Shown in pieces: positions 6,184-11,560 of a stretch of DNA of 11,560 nt. The notes under the pieces are model-generated. The model searched no databases, had not been told where the DNA came from, and saw nothing but the letters and a program-made list of their open reading frames with translations. The first letter of the stretch is position 1. The number at the start of each line of letters is the position of its first letter. The DNA lies in assembly GCF_002506585.1 (NCBI RefSeq), contig NZ_DAXW01000003.1, positions 319,250 to 330,809 of the forward strand, written 5' to 3'. Position numbers and translations under genes: made by a program. The DNA is from Methanoculleus sp. UBA430 (GTDB lineage: Archaea > Halobacteriota > Methanomicrobia > Methanomicrobiales > Methanoculleaceae).

Positions 6184-6719
6184 TGCGAGAAGTCCCCGGC
6201 GAGACGCATCCCGATCAGCGTCTTGAGATACTGCATGAATCCGGGCTTGTCGTTGAGTTTGTACCAGACCCGGGTATCCTCCTCTTTGGAGAACCCACCC
6301 TGGTCGTCGTAGGTGCCGATCCAGAGCGACGAGCCGGTCGCCCCGTAACGCTCGACGATCTCCTTCTTTTCCGGGTCGGCGACATCGACGTGATCGAAGA
6401 CGAGCTTCCCTGAGCCGAGTTCACCGGGGAAGTGTGTCTTCACGGTCTCTTCGGCGTAGTCGCCGAGCACCACGCAGGAGTAGCACTGGTTCGGCGCGGT
6501 GAAGTGGATGACTTCGACTTTCGTGACGGTGCCGTTGAGCGGCGAGATGGTGGCGGCATCCGCTCCGCCTGGTGCTGCCGTACACCCTGCGAAGAGGGCG
6601 GTGAAGGCGAGGAGCACCGCCAGCGCAACTAATGGCAGGACCTTTCGTCCGGTTATGCTGCAGGCAGGCCCCCGGGGCACGCGCGGGGCATCAGGACTGC
6701 ATGGTTGTTTTGTTTTCAT
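6180..6719 (-). CDS. arsF: ArsF-family thioredoxin-like lipoprotein
   Basis: A 179-residue exported protein. A long N-region (about 26 residues) leads to a hydrophobic helix (VLPLVALAVLLAFTALF) and a lipobox-like LFAGC, with Cys46 the likely lipid-anchor site. After a short linker comes a thioredoxin-like domain with the active pair Cys79-Y-S-Cys82 (NQCYSC), then DPEKKEIVERYGATG and SSLWIGTYDD where a thioredoxin would carry its cis-proline loop. It matches the group named ArsF, described as a subunit of a nitroaryl-arsenical reductase. The ATG at 6719 is chosen for its AGGAGTG at a spacing of 6, and because an earlier in-frame start adds non-signal residues. It is followed by arsG in an ATGA overlap. 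The likely role is a surface-held disulfide reductant or periplasm-side reductase fed by ArsG. Confidence 0.82.
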   Translation of the reverse strand: MKTKQPCSPDAPRVPRGPACSITGRKVLPLVALAVLLAFTALFAGCTAAPGGADAATISPLNGTVTKVEVIHFTAPNQCYSCVVLGDYAEETVKTHFPGELGSGKLVFDHVDVADPEKKEIVERYGATGSSLWIGTYDDQGGFSKEEDTRVWYKLNDKPGFMQYLKTLIGMRLAGDFSQ

Positions 6720-6790
6720 CAAGGACACTCCTGTCGCTGGATTGGCTGTTACAATTTGGTTTGAAATGATTCTGTGTTCTTGTGCAGGTT

Positions 6791-6808
6791 GATATATATG
6801 CTTTATCC
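6791..6808 (-). promoter_or_regulatory. TATA box and BRE of the arsFG operon
   Basis: On the minus strand this reads GGATAAAG followed by CATATATATC, a good archaeal BRE plus TATA box in otherwise GC-rich DNA. The usual 26-base spacing gives a transcription start near 6768 and a leader of about 49 bases before arsF. No dyad like the arsR operator is seen around it, so a different control is possible. Confidence 0.6.
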
Positions 6809-6889
6809 AGGGGTGCTCCATCACCGCATCCCCCTGCCGGAAATATCGGCTCTCCTCCACTGCGTGTCGGGGGCGATCCGCGGCAGCGG

Positions 6890-7413
6890 TCACTCCGGCT
6901 CACCCCGCTTCTTTGCCCGGGTGATCTTCCTGCGGTGGAGATCCTCCCGCTCCTGCTCCTCGATATACCGCAGGGTCTCGACGATGCGGGGTATCAGCAC
7001 CCTGTCCATCGCGTTCACCTTCCGGCGTGTCCGTGTGATACTCCTCTCAAGCGCCCGGAGAGTCTCCTCCTCTTCCCCGAGAAGGAGCGCCAGGTACAGC
7101 ACCCGAGAGAAGCAGGCTGCAGCAAGGACGATATGGGGCGACGCACGGTCGACGATCTCTATCCACGGTGTTCCGACCGCCACCTCGGACCTGACCACGG
7201 GCGTCCCGGCCGCTTCGAGAGTCCGGCTCCAGTCTTCGAGAACCTCGCTGGCGTATTCGATGGCCGCCCAGGAACGGCTTCCGCCTCCCGCTTCTCGACG
7301 GTATGGAAGAAGGCAATCTCGCCGGCCCCGGTGCCGACCAGCTCGCGGACGGTGCAGAACATCCGTTTGGTGGTGTCGGAGGGGGCGACTGGGAAGAGTA
7401 CGGTTGAGAGCAT
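6890..7413 (-). pseudogene. Frameshifted universal-stress-protein start joined to an ATP synthase subunit D-like C-terminus
   Basis: Reading starts at the ATG at 7413 (MLSTVLFPVAPSDTTKR, then GEIAFFHTVEK), which fits the first strand and helix of a universal stress protein (UspA fold). After about 40 codons, near 7275-7300, the frame changes: one base is missing or two are extra. The next frame gives AAIEYASEVLEDWSRTLEAAG and VAVGTPWIEIVDRASPHIVLA, which fit the second half of that fold. From about 7125 on, it turns into something like the C-terminus of archaeal/V-type ATP synthase subunit D: TRTRRKVNAMDRVLIPRI, TLRYIEEQE and a Lys/Arg-rich end. The 102-codon frame from the GTG at 7198 is the longest intact piece. 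No ATP synthase genes lie nearby. It may be a decayed fusion, or a sequencing error in an intact gene of a hybrid family. A plausible promoter lies just upstream. Confidence 0.55.
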
Positions 7414-7441
7414 CGAACTCGCCACGCTATAGTTGTCGCCG

Positions 7442-7450
7442 TAATATAAC
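7442..7450 (-). promoter_or_regulatory. Possible TATA box for the stress-protein-like locus
   Basis: GTTATATTA on the minus strand lies about 30 bases before the ATG at 7413, so transcription would start near 7420 with almost no leader. The position is right for a near-leaderless archaeal gene. It is a single AT-rich match in GC-rich DNA. Confidence 0.4.
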
Positions 7451-7770
7451 CGCTTCGAGGGTCATGGCAACCGGTGCGGGATCGCGGCCCGGTCCATCCG
7501 CCTGCAGCCCGGACAGTCGAGTTACGGGGCGAAAACGGCTGGTCGTCTCTCTAATGGCCAGCAGATCGGCAGACACACTCTCTCCGGCGTAATCGTCCAT
7601 GGTCATCAGTGAAGTCCTCACTGTCACTGGTATCAAACCTTTTCAAAAAAAATTGAATCAGTGCGGAAGGCTCATCCGTAACGAAGAACAGGCTGTTTGA
7701 AGTGGTATTGAGGAGACCACGCCGGACGGAGCGTCCCGGTGCATTTGGAGAATCGGTGAAGCAGGAAAAC
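7451..7770. other. Gap between divergent genes with one doubtful small ORF
   Basis: No gene can be supported with confidence. A minus-strand frame from the ATG at 7600 to 7427 (57 codons, beginning MDDYAGESVSADLLAIRETT) overlaps the possible TATA box and has no family I recognise. The right half, from about 7625, becomes AT-richer with a run of eight A at about 7645-7652, which marks the start of the lower-GC island around the C39 gene. No repeats or RNA genes are seen. Confidence 0.4.
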
Positions 7771-7780
7771 TAAATAATAT
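7771..7780 (+). promoter_or_regulatory. TATA box of the C39-like peptidase gene
   Basis: TAAATAATAT preceded by GAAAAC (BRE-like). Spacing predicts a transcription start near 7801, giving a 19-base leader that carries GAGAGG (7805-7810), 9 bases before the ATG. Confidence 0.6.
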
Positions 7781-7819
7781 CTGAGGATACTCATCCAATC
7801 CACAGAGAGGAAACAGGGC

Positions 7820-8449
7820 ATGCGAGCCGAGCGCGGAGCGTCAATCGACCTGGATATCCCATTTTACCGCCAGCATTACGACTTCACATGCGGTCCGGCC
7901 GCACTGATGATGGCTCTGAAATACCTGGATGACAGCGTGCGCACAGGAACGGATCTCGAGATCGATATCTGGCGGGAAGCAAACCTCGTTGCCGTCCGCG
8001 GGACAAGCAGGTACGGCCTGGCATTTTCTGCGGCCGTCCGTGGATTTTCTGCCGGAGTTGCCAGCAACACGGGGAGAATCGATTTCGTTGAAAAGGTCGT
8101 TCCACCTCTGAGCGATCCGAAAATGCAACTGCTTAGAGAGCAATTTTTCGAAAGAAGAATCCGATGCAGAAGGCTGGGGGTCCGGGAACGACGGCAAGCA
8201 ATCACCGGCAGAACCATCCGCACCTCGCTCTCCCTGAACCGTGTTCCGTTGATCGTGATAAACTCCCTGGTATGCAGCAACGAAGACCTGCCCCATTGGG
8301 TTGTGGTGACCGGAATCGATGACGCGTTCCTTTACTACAACAATCCCCTTGATGCCGTTCACCGAAAAAGAAAGACCAGGATATCCACTCTCAAGGAGTT
8401 TATCGGATACCATGGCGACCAATCCATGGTGGAGGTCTGGAGGGAGTGA
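7820..8449 (+). CDS. Peptidase C39-like (DUF3335-type) protein
   Basis: A 209-residue cytoplasmic protein with a papain-like C39 fold. The nucleophile box DFTCGPAALMMALKYLD puts Cys24 at the start of the first helix, and LPHWVVVTGIDDAFLYYNNP gives His159. The third catalytic position, usually Asp in C39 proteins (NDP), reads NNP here (Asn175); Asp178 is close by. Asn in this place is normal in papain-type enzymes, so activity is possible. RGTSRYGLAFSAAVRGF between them is typical of the DUF3335 group, whose members often sit next to a GNAT acetyltransferase or RimK-like ligase. Neither is here, and there is no transporter or bacteriocin-like precursor, so its substrate is unknown. The base composition is visibly less GC-rich than that of the arsenic genes, hinting at transfer. 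It has its own promoter and converges on the arsenic operon. Confidence 0.75.
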   Translation: MRAERGASIDLDIPFYRQHYDFTCGPAALMMALKYLDDSVRTGTDLEIDIWREANLVAVRGTSRYGLAFSAAVRGFSAGVASNTGRIDFVEKVVPPLSDPKMQLLREQFFERRIRCRRLGVRERRQAITGRTIRTSLSLNRVPLIVINSLVCSNEDLPHWVVVTGIDDAFLYYNNPLDAVHRKRKTRISTLKEFIGYHGDQSMVEVWRE

Positions 8450-8504
8450 CCCCTGCCGTTCTGCGGTTCGTGCGTACCGGACCACTGAATCTACCGGGAG
8501 TGTG

Positions 8505-8553
8505 TCACATGTGATCAGGTATGGCCGGGCAACCCGCGGTTCATCCCCTGATC
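8505..8553. repeat. Palindrome and inverted repeat between convergent genes
   Basis: A perfect 10-base palindrome TCACATGTGA (8505-8514) overlaps an inverted repeat GATCAGG (8513-8519)/CCTGATC (8547-8553), the second arm of which lies in the end of the DGC gene. A small CGGG/CCCG hairpin sits between the arms. It is probably the 3'-end region shared by the two convergent transcripts. No T-run is seen. Confidence 0.35.
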
Positions 8554-8888
8554 GCTTCAAGCACGGCAGCTGAAAGGCGCTCGATCTCGTCGAATCGCGG
8601 TTCGGCCATCCCATTCTTCTCGATACCGCAGTCAGTTGCGACAATATGCAGGTGCGGCTCGATTCCGAGCGCCTGCACCTTCTTCTTCCCGCAACAGTCG
8701 CCGCACCCATCCAGCACCAGGACGCGATCCGCGTGCCGGACCGCATTCTCCAAGGACGCCGTCGGCCGGGTGGCCGCAAGGCACGCCTCGACCATCCCGC
8801 CGTAGCGGCGCATGAGCGCCGCACCGGCCTGGGCGGTCAGCTTTCCGGTGTTCGAGATCCCGGAACAGGTGATGACGGTGACCGCCAT
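8541..8888 (-). CDS. DGC-domain putative zinc-binding protein
   Basis: A 115-residue single-domain protein of the DGC family, named for its Asp-Gly-Cys motif. Here the motif is VLVLDGCGDCCGKKK (Cys62, Cys65, Cys66). Other likely ligands are Cys8 (VITCSGISNTGK), Cys36 (ACLAATRP) and Cys87 (TDCGIEKNG). Function is unproven; zinc binding is predicted for the family. It is the last gene of the seven-gene operon. The ATG at 8888 is preferred: it lies 2 bases after the arsC stop and 10 after GGAG. A GTG at 8894 that overlaps the arsC stop would add two residues. The same domain is found, with a different Cys pattern, in the fusion protein two genes upstream, so the operon carries two versions, which suggests a shared thiol-metalloid or zinc-handling step rather than simple redundancy. 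Confidence 0.85.
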   Translation of the reverse strand: MAVTVITCSGISNTGKLTAQAGAALMRRYGGMVEACLAATRPTASLENAVRHADRVLVLDGCGDCCGKKKVQALGIEPHLHIVATDCGIEKNGMAEPRFDEIERLSAAVLEAIRG

Positions 8889-8890
8889 CG

Positions 8891-9298
8891 TCACGCTTCT
8901 CCGAACGTCGTATCGATCCAGGCGGTGATCTCGTCCCGGATCCGCCGGACACCGGCCATGATCTCCTCATCGGTGCCGGTGAGGTTCGAGGGGTCCGGGA
9001 ACTCCCGGTGGATCTCCTCCTTCGCCCAGGGGAAGAAGGGGCAGAGCCCTCCTTCACAGACGGCGACGAGGAGATCCATCTCCTGCTCGTCGAACACACC
9101 AAGATCCTTTGAGCGGTGGCCGGAGATGTCGATCCCGATCTCGGCCATCGCCCGGACCGCGTAGGGGTTCAGGGTTCCCGGCGCGGTGCCGGCCGAGAAG
9201 GCCTCATAGCGGTCGCCGTAGCGGGCGTTCAGGTAGCCTTCCGCCATCTGCGAGCGGGCAGCATTGTGGGTGCAGACGAAGAGGACTTTCTTCTTCAT
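8891..9298 (-). CDS. arsC: Arsenate reductase, low-molecular-weight phosphatase fold
   Basis: A 135-residue cytoplasmic enzyme reducing arsenate to arsenite. The P-loop VLFVCTHNAARSQMAEG holds the nucleophile Cys9 and Arg15; the general acid is Asp102 in FPDPSN. The redox relay is Cys81 and Cys86 in VAVCEGGLCPFFP. In thioredoxin-coupled ArsC of the Staphylococcus type the second and third Cys are separated by six residues; here only four, so the relay loop is shorter. The SAGT and NPYAV segments are typical. The start has GGAGTGAT directly upstream, inside the end of the previous gene, with a 4-base gap. The two thioredoxins in the same operon are likely electron donors. Its product would leave through Acr3 at the other end of the window. 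Confidence 0.93.
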   Translation of the reverse strand: MKKKVLFVCTHNAARSQMAEGYLNARYGDRYEAFSAGTAPGTLNPYAVRAMAEIGIDISGHRSKDLGVFDEQEMDLLVAVCEGGLCPFFPWAKEEIHREFPDPSNLTGTDEEIMAGVRRIRDEITAWIDTTFGEA

Positions 9299-9302
9299 GG
9301 TA

Positions 9303-10175
9303 TCACTCCAGCCCGAGCGCTTTGAGTGCCGCCCGGGCGATCAGCTCCGGCGGGATCGACTCGTAACGCTCGCCGTTATACTCGATTGCCCGGCACTCCG
9401 CGTTATCCTGCCCGGTGATGCAGGCGCAGGAGGCGCAGGGCGTAGTTGTGACCTCCATACCCTCGATGAGTTTCTCGAGCGGCACGCCGTTGAAGAGGAT
9501 GCTGTTCGACTCTGCGATCGCTTCATTCTCGAGGGCGGTCTCGACAACCCGGACCGCGATGCCCTCCTCCTCTAAGATGGGGCGTATCTGCTCGACTACG
9601 TCTATCACCGTCCGTCCAGTCTCACCGCACCGCTCGCAGGTGTTCTCAATGTCTCTTCCGATATGCCGCCATTCGACGACGAGAGTCTCCGCCGGCCCCT
9701 CGCAACCGCAATCGGTACCGCAACCGCAGCCGCATCCACCGGAGACCTCAGACTTCTGCTCCTGCTTCTCTCTTCCCCGCCCCTCCCAGGCGGCGGAGAC
9801 AACCTTCTCCACGTCTTCTTCGGAGAGATCGAGGCTTCCGCCCTTCTCGATCCCGAGGTCCGTGACCACGATCTCCTGGTCGGGTGTAATCCCGGCCCGC
9901 TCGGCGATCTGGCAGGCGCACCCGACCGGGCAGCCGTCGATGACGATCACCTCGTCCGCCGTCTCGACCTTCTTCTTGATCGAGGGTGTCCCGACGGCAA
10001 GTGAGGCCGTGCAGGCGATATTTCCGTATCCTTCCTCCGTCAACTGGACGGCAGCCTCGTTCGAGAGCTGGCCGGCCTTCGATGCGCCGGCGCAGGCGAA
10101 GATGATCCGCTTCGTTCCGCCTTCCGGCTCCGCACCACCCCCACAGGCACACCGGGGCACTGTCTGTTCTGCCAT
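9303..10175 (-). CDS. DGC-domain / DUF2703 fusion protein with Cys-rich hinge
   Basis: A 290-residue, Cys-rich, apparently cytoplasmic protein of two domains. Residues about 20-130 form a DGC putative zinc-binding domain (RIIFACAGASKAGQL; VIVIDGCPVGCACQ with Cys82, Cys86, Cys88; VVTDLGIEKGG), similar to the single-domain protein two genes downstream. A hinge at about 145-162 reads SGGCGCGCGTDCGCEGP, five Cys in alternating order. From about 164 to the end is a DUF2703 domain (VVEWRHIGRDIENTCERC, with Cys180 and Cys183, and a late PCASCACITG cluster); its thioredoxin-like pattern is suggested by the redox context only. An extra CAC is near the N-terminus. The ATG at 10175 follows the thioredoxin stop by one base, with GGAGAGAAG upstream. 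The many closely spaced thiols suggest metal or metalloid binding or delivery. The function is not known. Confidence 0.85.
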   Translation of the reverse strand: MAEQTVPRCACGGGAEPEGGTKRIIFACAGASKAGQLSNEAAVQLTEEGYGNIACTASLAVGTPSIKKKVETADEVIVIDGCPVGCACQIAERAGITPDQEIVVTDLGIEKGGSLDLSEEDVEKVVSAAWEGRGREKQEQKSEVSGGCGCGCGTDCGCEGPAETLVVEWRHIGRDIENTCERCGETGRTVIDVVEQIRPILEEEGIAVRVVETALENEAIAESNSILFNGVPLEKLIEGMEVTTTPCASCACITGQDNAECRAIEYNGERYESIPPELIARAALKALGLE

Positions 10176-10176
10176 C

Positions 10177-10419
10177 TCACTTCTCTCCGAGCAGTATCTG
10201 TTTGATATCCTCAACGCAGGGGACGTGGCCGACGACTTTGGCCTCGCCGTCAACGTAGAGCGCCGGCGTCAGCATCACGCCCCGCTCGATCATCGCATCG
10301 AGGCTCTCGATCTTGCGGATCTCCGCATCGATCTTGAGTTCCCTGACCGCGATCTCGACATTTTTGATCATCCGCCCGCACTTGGCGCAGCCGGTCCCGA
10401 ATACTTCAACCAGCACCAT
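10177..10419 (-). CDS. Small thioredoxin-family protein (redox-active disulfide type), copy 2
   Basis: An 80-residue minimal thioredoxin/glutaredoxin-like protein, as found in methanogens. The active pair is in GTGCAKCGRM (Cys11, Cys14), and GVMLTPALYVDGE carries the cis-proline (Pro52). The third Cys, Cys68, is absent from its neighbour. AAGGAG lies 6 bases before the ATG. It is a tandem duplicate of the next thioredoxin: the DNA encoding GVMLTPA contains an identical 20-base block in both, 269 bases apart. The likely partners are ArsC and the Cys-rich proteins downstream. It belongs to the same broad group as the small thioredoxin-like proteins seen beside ArsF/ArsG genes, so it may supply that pair too. 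Confidence 0.9.
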   Translation of the reverse strand: MVLVEVFGTGCAKCGRMIKNVEIAVRELKIDAEIRKIESLDAMIERGVMLTPALYVDGEAKVVGHVPCVEDIKQILLGEK

Positions 10420-10451
10420 CTCTCAGACTCCTTTGCAGGGGAAGAGGGATC

Positions 10452-10685
10452 TCACCCCTGCAGGATCTCCTTGATCTCCTTGACGTCCGCCACCCGGCCC
10501 GAGACCTTCAGTTCCCCGTCGACGGCAAGAGCCGGCGTCAGCATCACGCCGCGGTCCATGATCTCGGTGATATCGTCGACCTTGACGACTTCGGCCTCGA
10601 TGCCGAGTTCCTTGATTGCCGTCTCCACGTTCTTTGCGAGCCGCTTGCATTTGGCGCAGCCGGTTCCGAGCACTTCCACCTTCAT
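10452..10685 (-). CDS. Small thioredoxin-family protein (redox-active disulfide type), copy 1
   Basis: A 77-residue thioredoxin-like protein. The active pair is in GTGCAKCKRL (Cys10, Cys13), and GVMLTPALAVDGE holds the cis-proline (Pro51). It has no other Cys. GAGGTGA is placed 7 bases before the ATG. Its start overlaps the stop of the previous gene (ATGA), and the second copy follows after 32 bases. The two copies differ most in charge: this one has more Lys, and copy 2 has more Arg plus an extra Cys, so they may serve different partners. Confidence 0.9.
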   Translation of the reverse strand: MKVEVLGTGCAKCKRLAKNVETAIKELGIEAEVVKVDDITEIMDRGVMLTPALAVDGELKVSGRVADVKEIKEILQG

Positions 10686-10951
10686 CGTTTCTTCACCTCG
10701 TTCTGGTACTCACGAAGGAGCGCCGCCCGGTAGAGCGGTTCCGCTTCCTTCGGGATGTAGTTGTAGATCTTTACCTGTTTCATCAGTTCACCGCCGATAG
10801 CAATCTCGCCAGAGAGGTTAAGGGCGACCGTATCGGCCAGGATACCGTCGAGCATCGCAAGCCCAACGACGACCCCGCCGACATCGATCCGGCGGATCCG
10901 GCGCATGGCCTCGGCGGCGCAGCAGGGTTTCTCTCTCTTCTTTGTCTCCAT
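10682..10951 (-). CDS. Uncharacterised 89-residue operon protein with N-terminal Cys pair
   Basis: I do not recognise this family. The protein begins METKKREKPCCAAEAMRR, with adjacent Cys10-Cys11, then a segment rich in small and hydrophobic residues (IDVGGVVVGLAMLDGILAD), then VKIYNYIPKEAEPLYRAAL and a Lys/Arg-rich end. It has no export signal. The central stretch contains Asp residues and looks like a soluble fold with a buried helix, not a membrane anchor. The ATG at 10951 has GGGGAGAA upstream; an in-frame earlier start would run into the permease gene. It sits between the permease stop (10 bases) and the first thioredoxin (4-base overlap), so its expression is coupled to both. A role in passing a thiol-bound metalloid to the permease is possible, but only a guess from position. 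Confidence 0.8.
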   Translation of the reverse strand: METKKREKPCCAAEAMRRIRRIDVGGVVVGLAMLDGILADTVALNLSGEIAIGGELMKQVKIYNYIPKEAEPLYRAALLREYQNEVKKR

Positions 10952-10961
10952 AGGTTCTCCC

Positions 10962-11560
10962 CTATATGAGTAGCATCCCGTTCCCGAAGAGGAACCCGGC
11001 AATGGTCGCGAAGACGACCACCAGCGCCACGTAGGCCGCTGTCTTCTTCGCCCCCATGATCCGGTGGATGACGAGGACGGAGGGGAGGCTGATCGTCGGC
11101 CCGGATAGCAGGAGGGCGAGCGCCGGACCGCTGGCCATCAGCCCCGACGAGTAGCCAAAGGTCGTGCCGATGATCGGGACCTCAAGCAGCGTCGGCATGT
11201 AAAGGATCGACCCTGCGATCGCCGCAAGGAAGTTCGCGCCGAGCGAGTTGTTCCCGAAGTAGGGCTGGAAGGTCTCCGGCGGGAGGAAGAAGGCGATGAT
11301 CCCGACAAGGAATGTCCCGGCGATCAGGATCGGAAAGATCTTCTTCGTGAGATCCCAGGTCTCCATCCCCCAGTCGGTCACCTCGTCCCGGTCGTAATAG
11401 TAAATGAGCAGGACGGCGATCGCGAGCGTGAGAATGTAGACGATGCCGAGCCGGAGCGCCCAGTCAAGCGGCGAAGCGCCGAAGACCAGCACCCCGACCA
11501 GGAGGGCGAAGAACGCCGGCGTGACCCAGCGCGGTTTCTCTTCCTCGCATGCCCCGGCGA
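10962..11560 (-). CDS. COG0701 (DUF318/ArsP-type) permease, C-terminal part
   Basis: The visible 199 codons run to the right edge; the N-terminal part lies outside. The sequence shows about five membrane helices, with a cytoplasmic loop around YYYDRDEVTDWGMETWDL. GSILYMPTLLEVPIIG and ALALLLSGPTISLPSVLV are the second-half motifs of COG0701 permeases, a family that includes ArsP, the exporter of trivalent organoarsenicals, and other members of unknown substrate. The family's first-half motif with its Cys (P-Y-C-S-C type) would be outside the window, so membership in the ArsP subgroup cannot be checked. A GTG at 11492 was not used because the frame stays open with hydrophobic residues up to the edge. 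It is the first visible gene of the seven-gene operon, and the promoter lies to the right. Confidence 0.85.
   Translation of the reverse strand, partial: AGACEEEKPRWVTPAFFALLVGVLVFGASPLDWALRLGIVYILTLAIAVLLIYYYDRDEVTDWGMETWDLTKKIFPILIAGTFLVGIIAFFLPPETFQPYFGNNSLGANFLAAIAGSILYMPTLLEVPIIGTTFGYSSGLMASGPALALLLSGPTISLPSVLVIHRIMGAKKTAAYVALVVVFATIAGFLFGNGMLLI

Noticed and set aside
5434..6312. 292-codon plus-strand frame over arsG
   Set aside because: Extreme Arg/Glu/Asp/Pro/His content and exact antisense position to a clear membrane protein gene.
7841..8824. 327-codon minus-strand frame over the C39 gene and into the DGC gene
   Set aside because: The plus-strand C39 motifs and the DGC family match explain both parts; this frame matches nothing and spans a convergent gap.
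9415..10800. 461-codon plus-strand open frame antisense to the right-hand operon
   Set aside because: It runs across four real genes with clear families, starts without a ribosome binding site, and is rich in Ser/Pro/Arg, a usual shadow of GC-rich codon bias.
1..11560. CRISPR arrays, tRNA or rRNA genes, transposases
   Set aside because: No regularly spaced repeats, no tRNA-like cloverleaf and no transposase motifs were seen on reading either strand.

Overview
The window looks like part of a GC-rich methanogenic archaeon of the order Methanomicrobiales, most like Methanoculleus. This rests on the high GC content, archaeal-type TATA boxes, methanogen-style small thioredoxins and DUF2703/DGC proteins, and a fragment resembling the archaeal A-type ATP synthase subunit D. 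The genus is an inference from protein style only. The main theme is arsenic and thiol-metal resistance; about two thirds of the window fits it.

Layout. (1) At the left edge, the start of a minus-strand DUF2703 gene diverges from a plus-strand group. That group is arsR (leaderless, with an inverted repeat over its TATA box), a possible 26-residue bridging peptide, a 918-residue P1B-type ATPase and, 136 bases on, an Acr3 arsenite permease. (2) A non-coding stretch with a very strong nested hairpin follows, then a small two-helix membrane protein gene on the minus strand. (3) A minus-strand pair matches ArsF (thioredoxin-like lipoprotein) and ArsG (CcdA/DsbD-like permease) with a 4-base overlap. 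(4) A broken minus-strand locus follows: a universal-stress-protein start, a frameshift, then a C-terminus that looks like ATP synthase subunit D. (5) A lower-GC island carries one plus-strand C39-like peptidase gene. (6) From the right edge leftward runs a seven-gene minus-strand operon with overlaps or gaps of at most about 32 bases: COG0701 (ArsP-type) permease, an 89-residue unknown protein, two tandem small thioredoxins, a DGC-DUF2703 fusion protein, ArsC, and a second DGC protein.

How the genes may work together. ArsC (low-molecular-weight phosphatase fold) would reduce arsenate using electrons from small thioredoxins. Arsenite would leave through Acr3. The COG0701 permease and the ArsF/ArsG pair point to organoarsenical handling or export. 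ArsR would sense trivalent arsenic through a Cys-X-Cys pair.

The most unusual protein is the P-type ATPase. Its transmembrane CPC motif reads CSC, its last membrane helix carries NEGSA, both HMA domains have C-X-C instead of C-X-X-C, and a 15-cysteine linker joins the pump to a C-terminal HMA domain. It is a good candidate for an undescribed metalloid pump, though its substrate cannot be read from the sequence.
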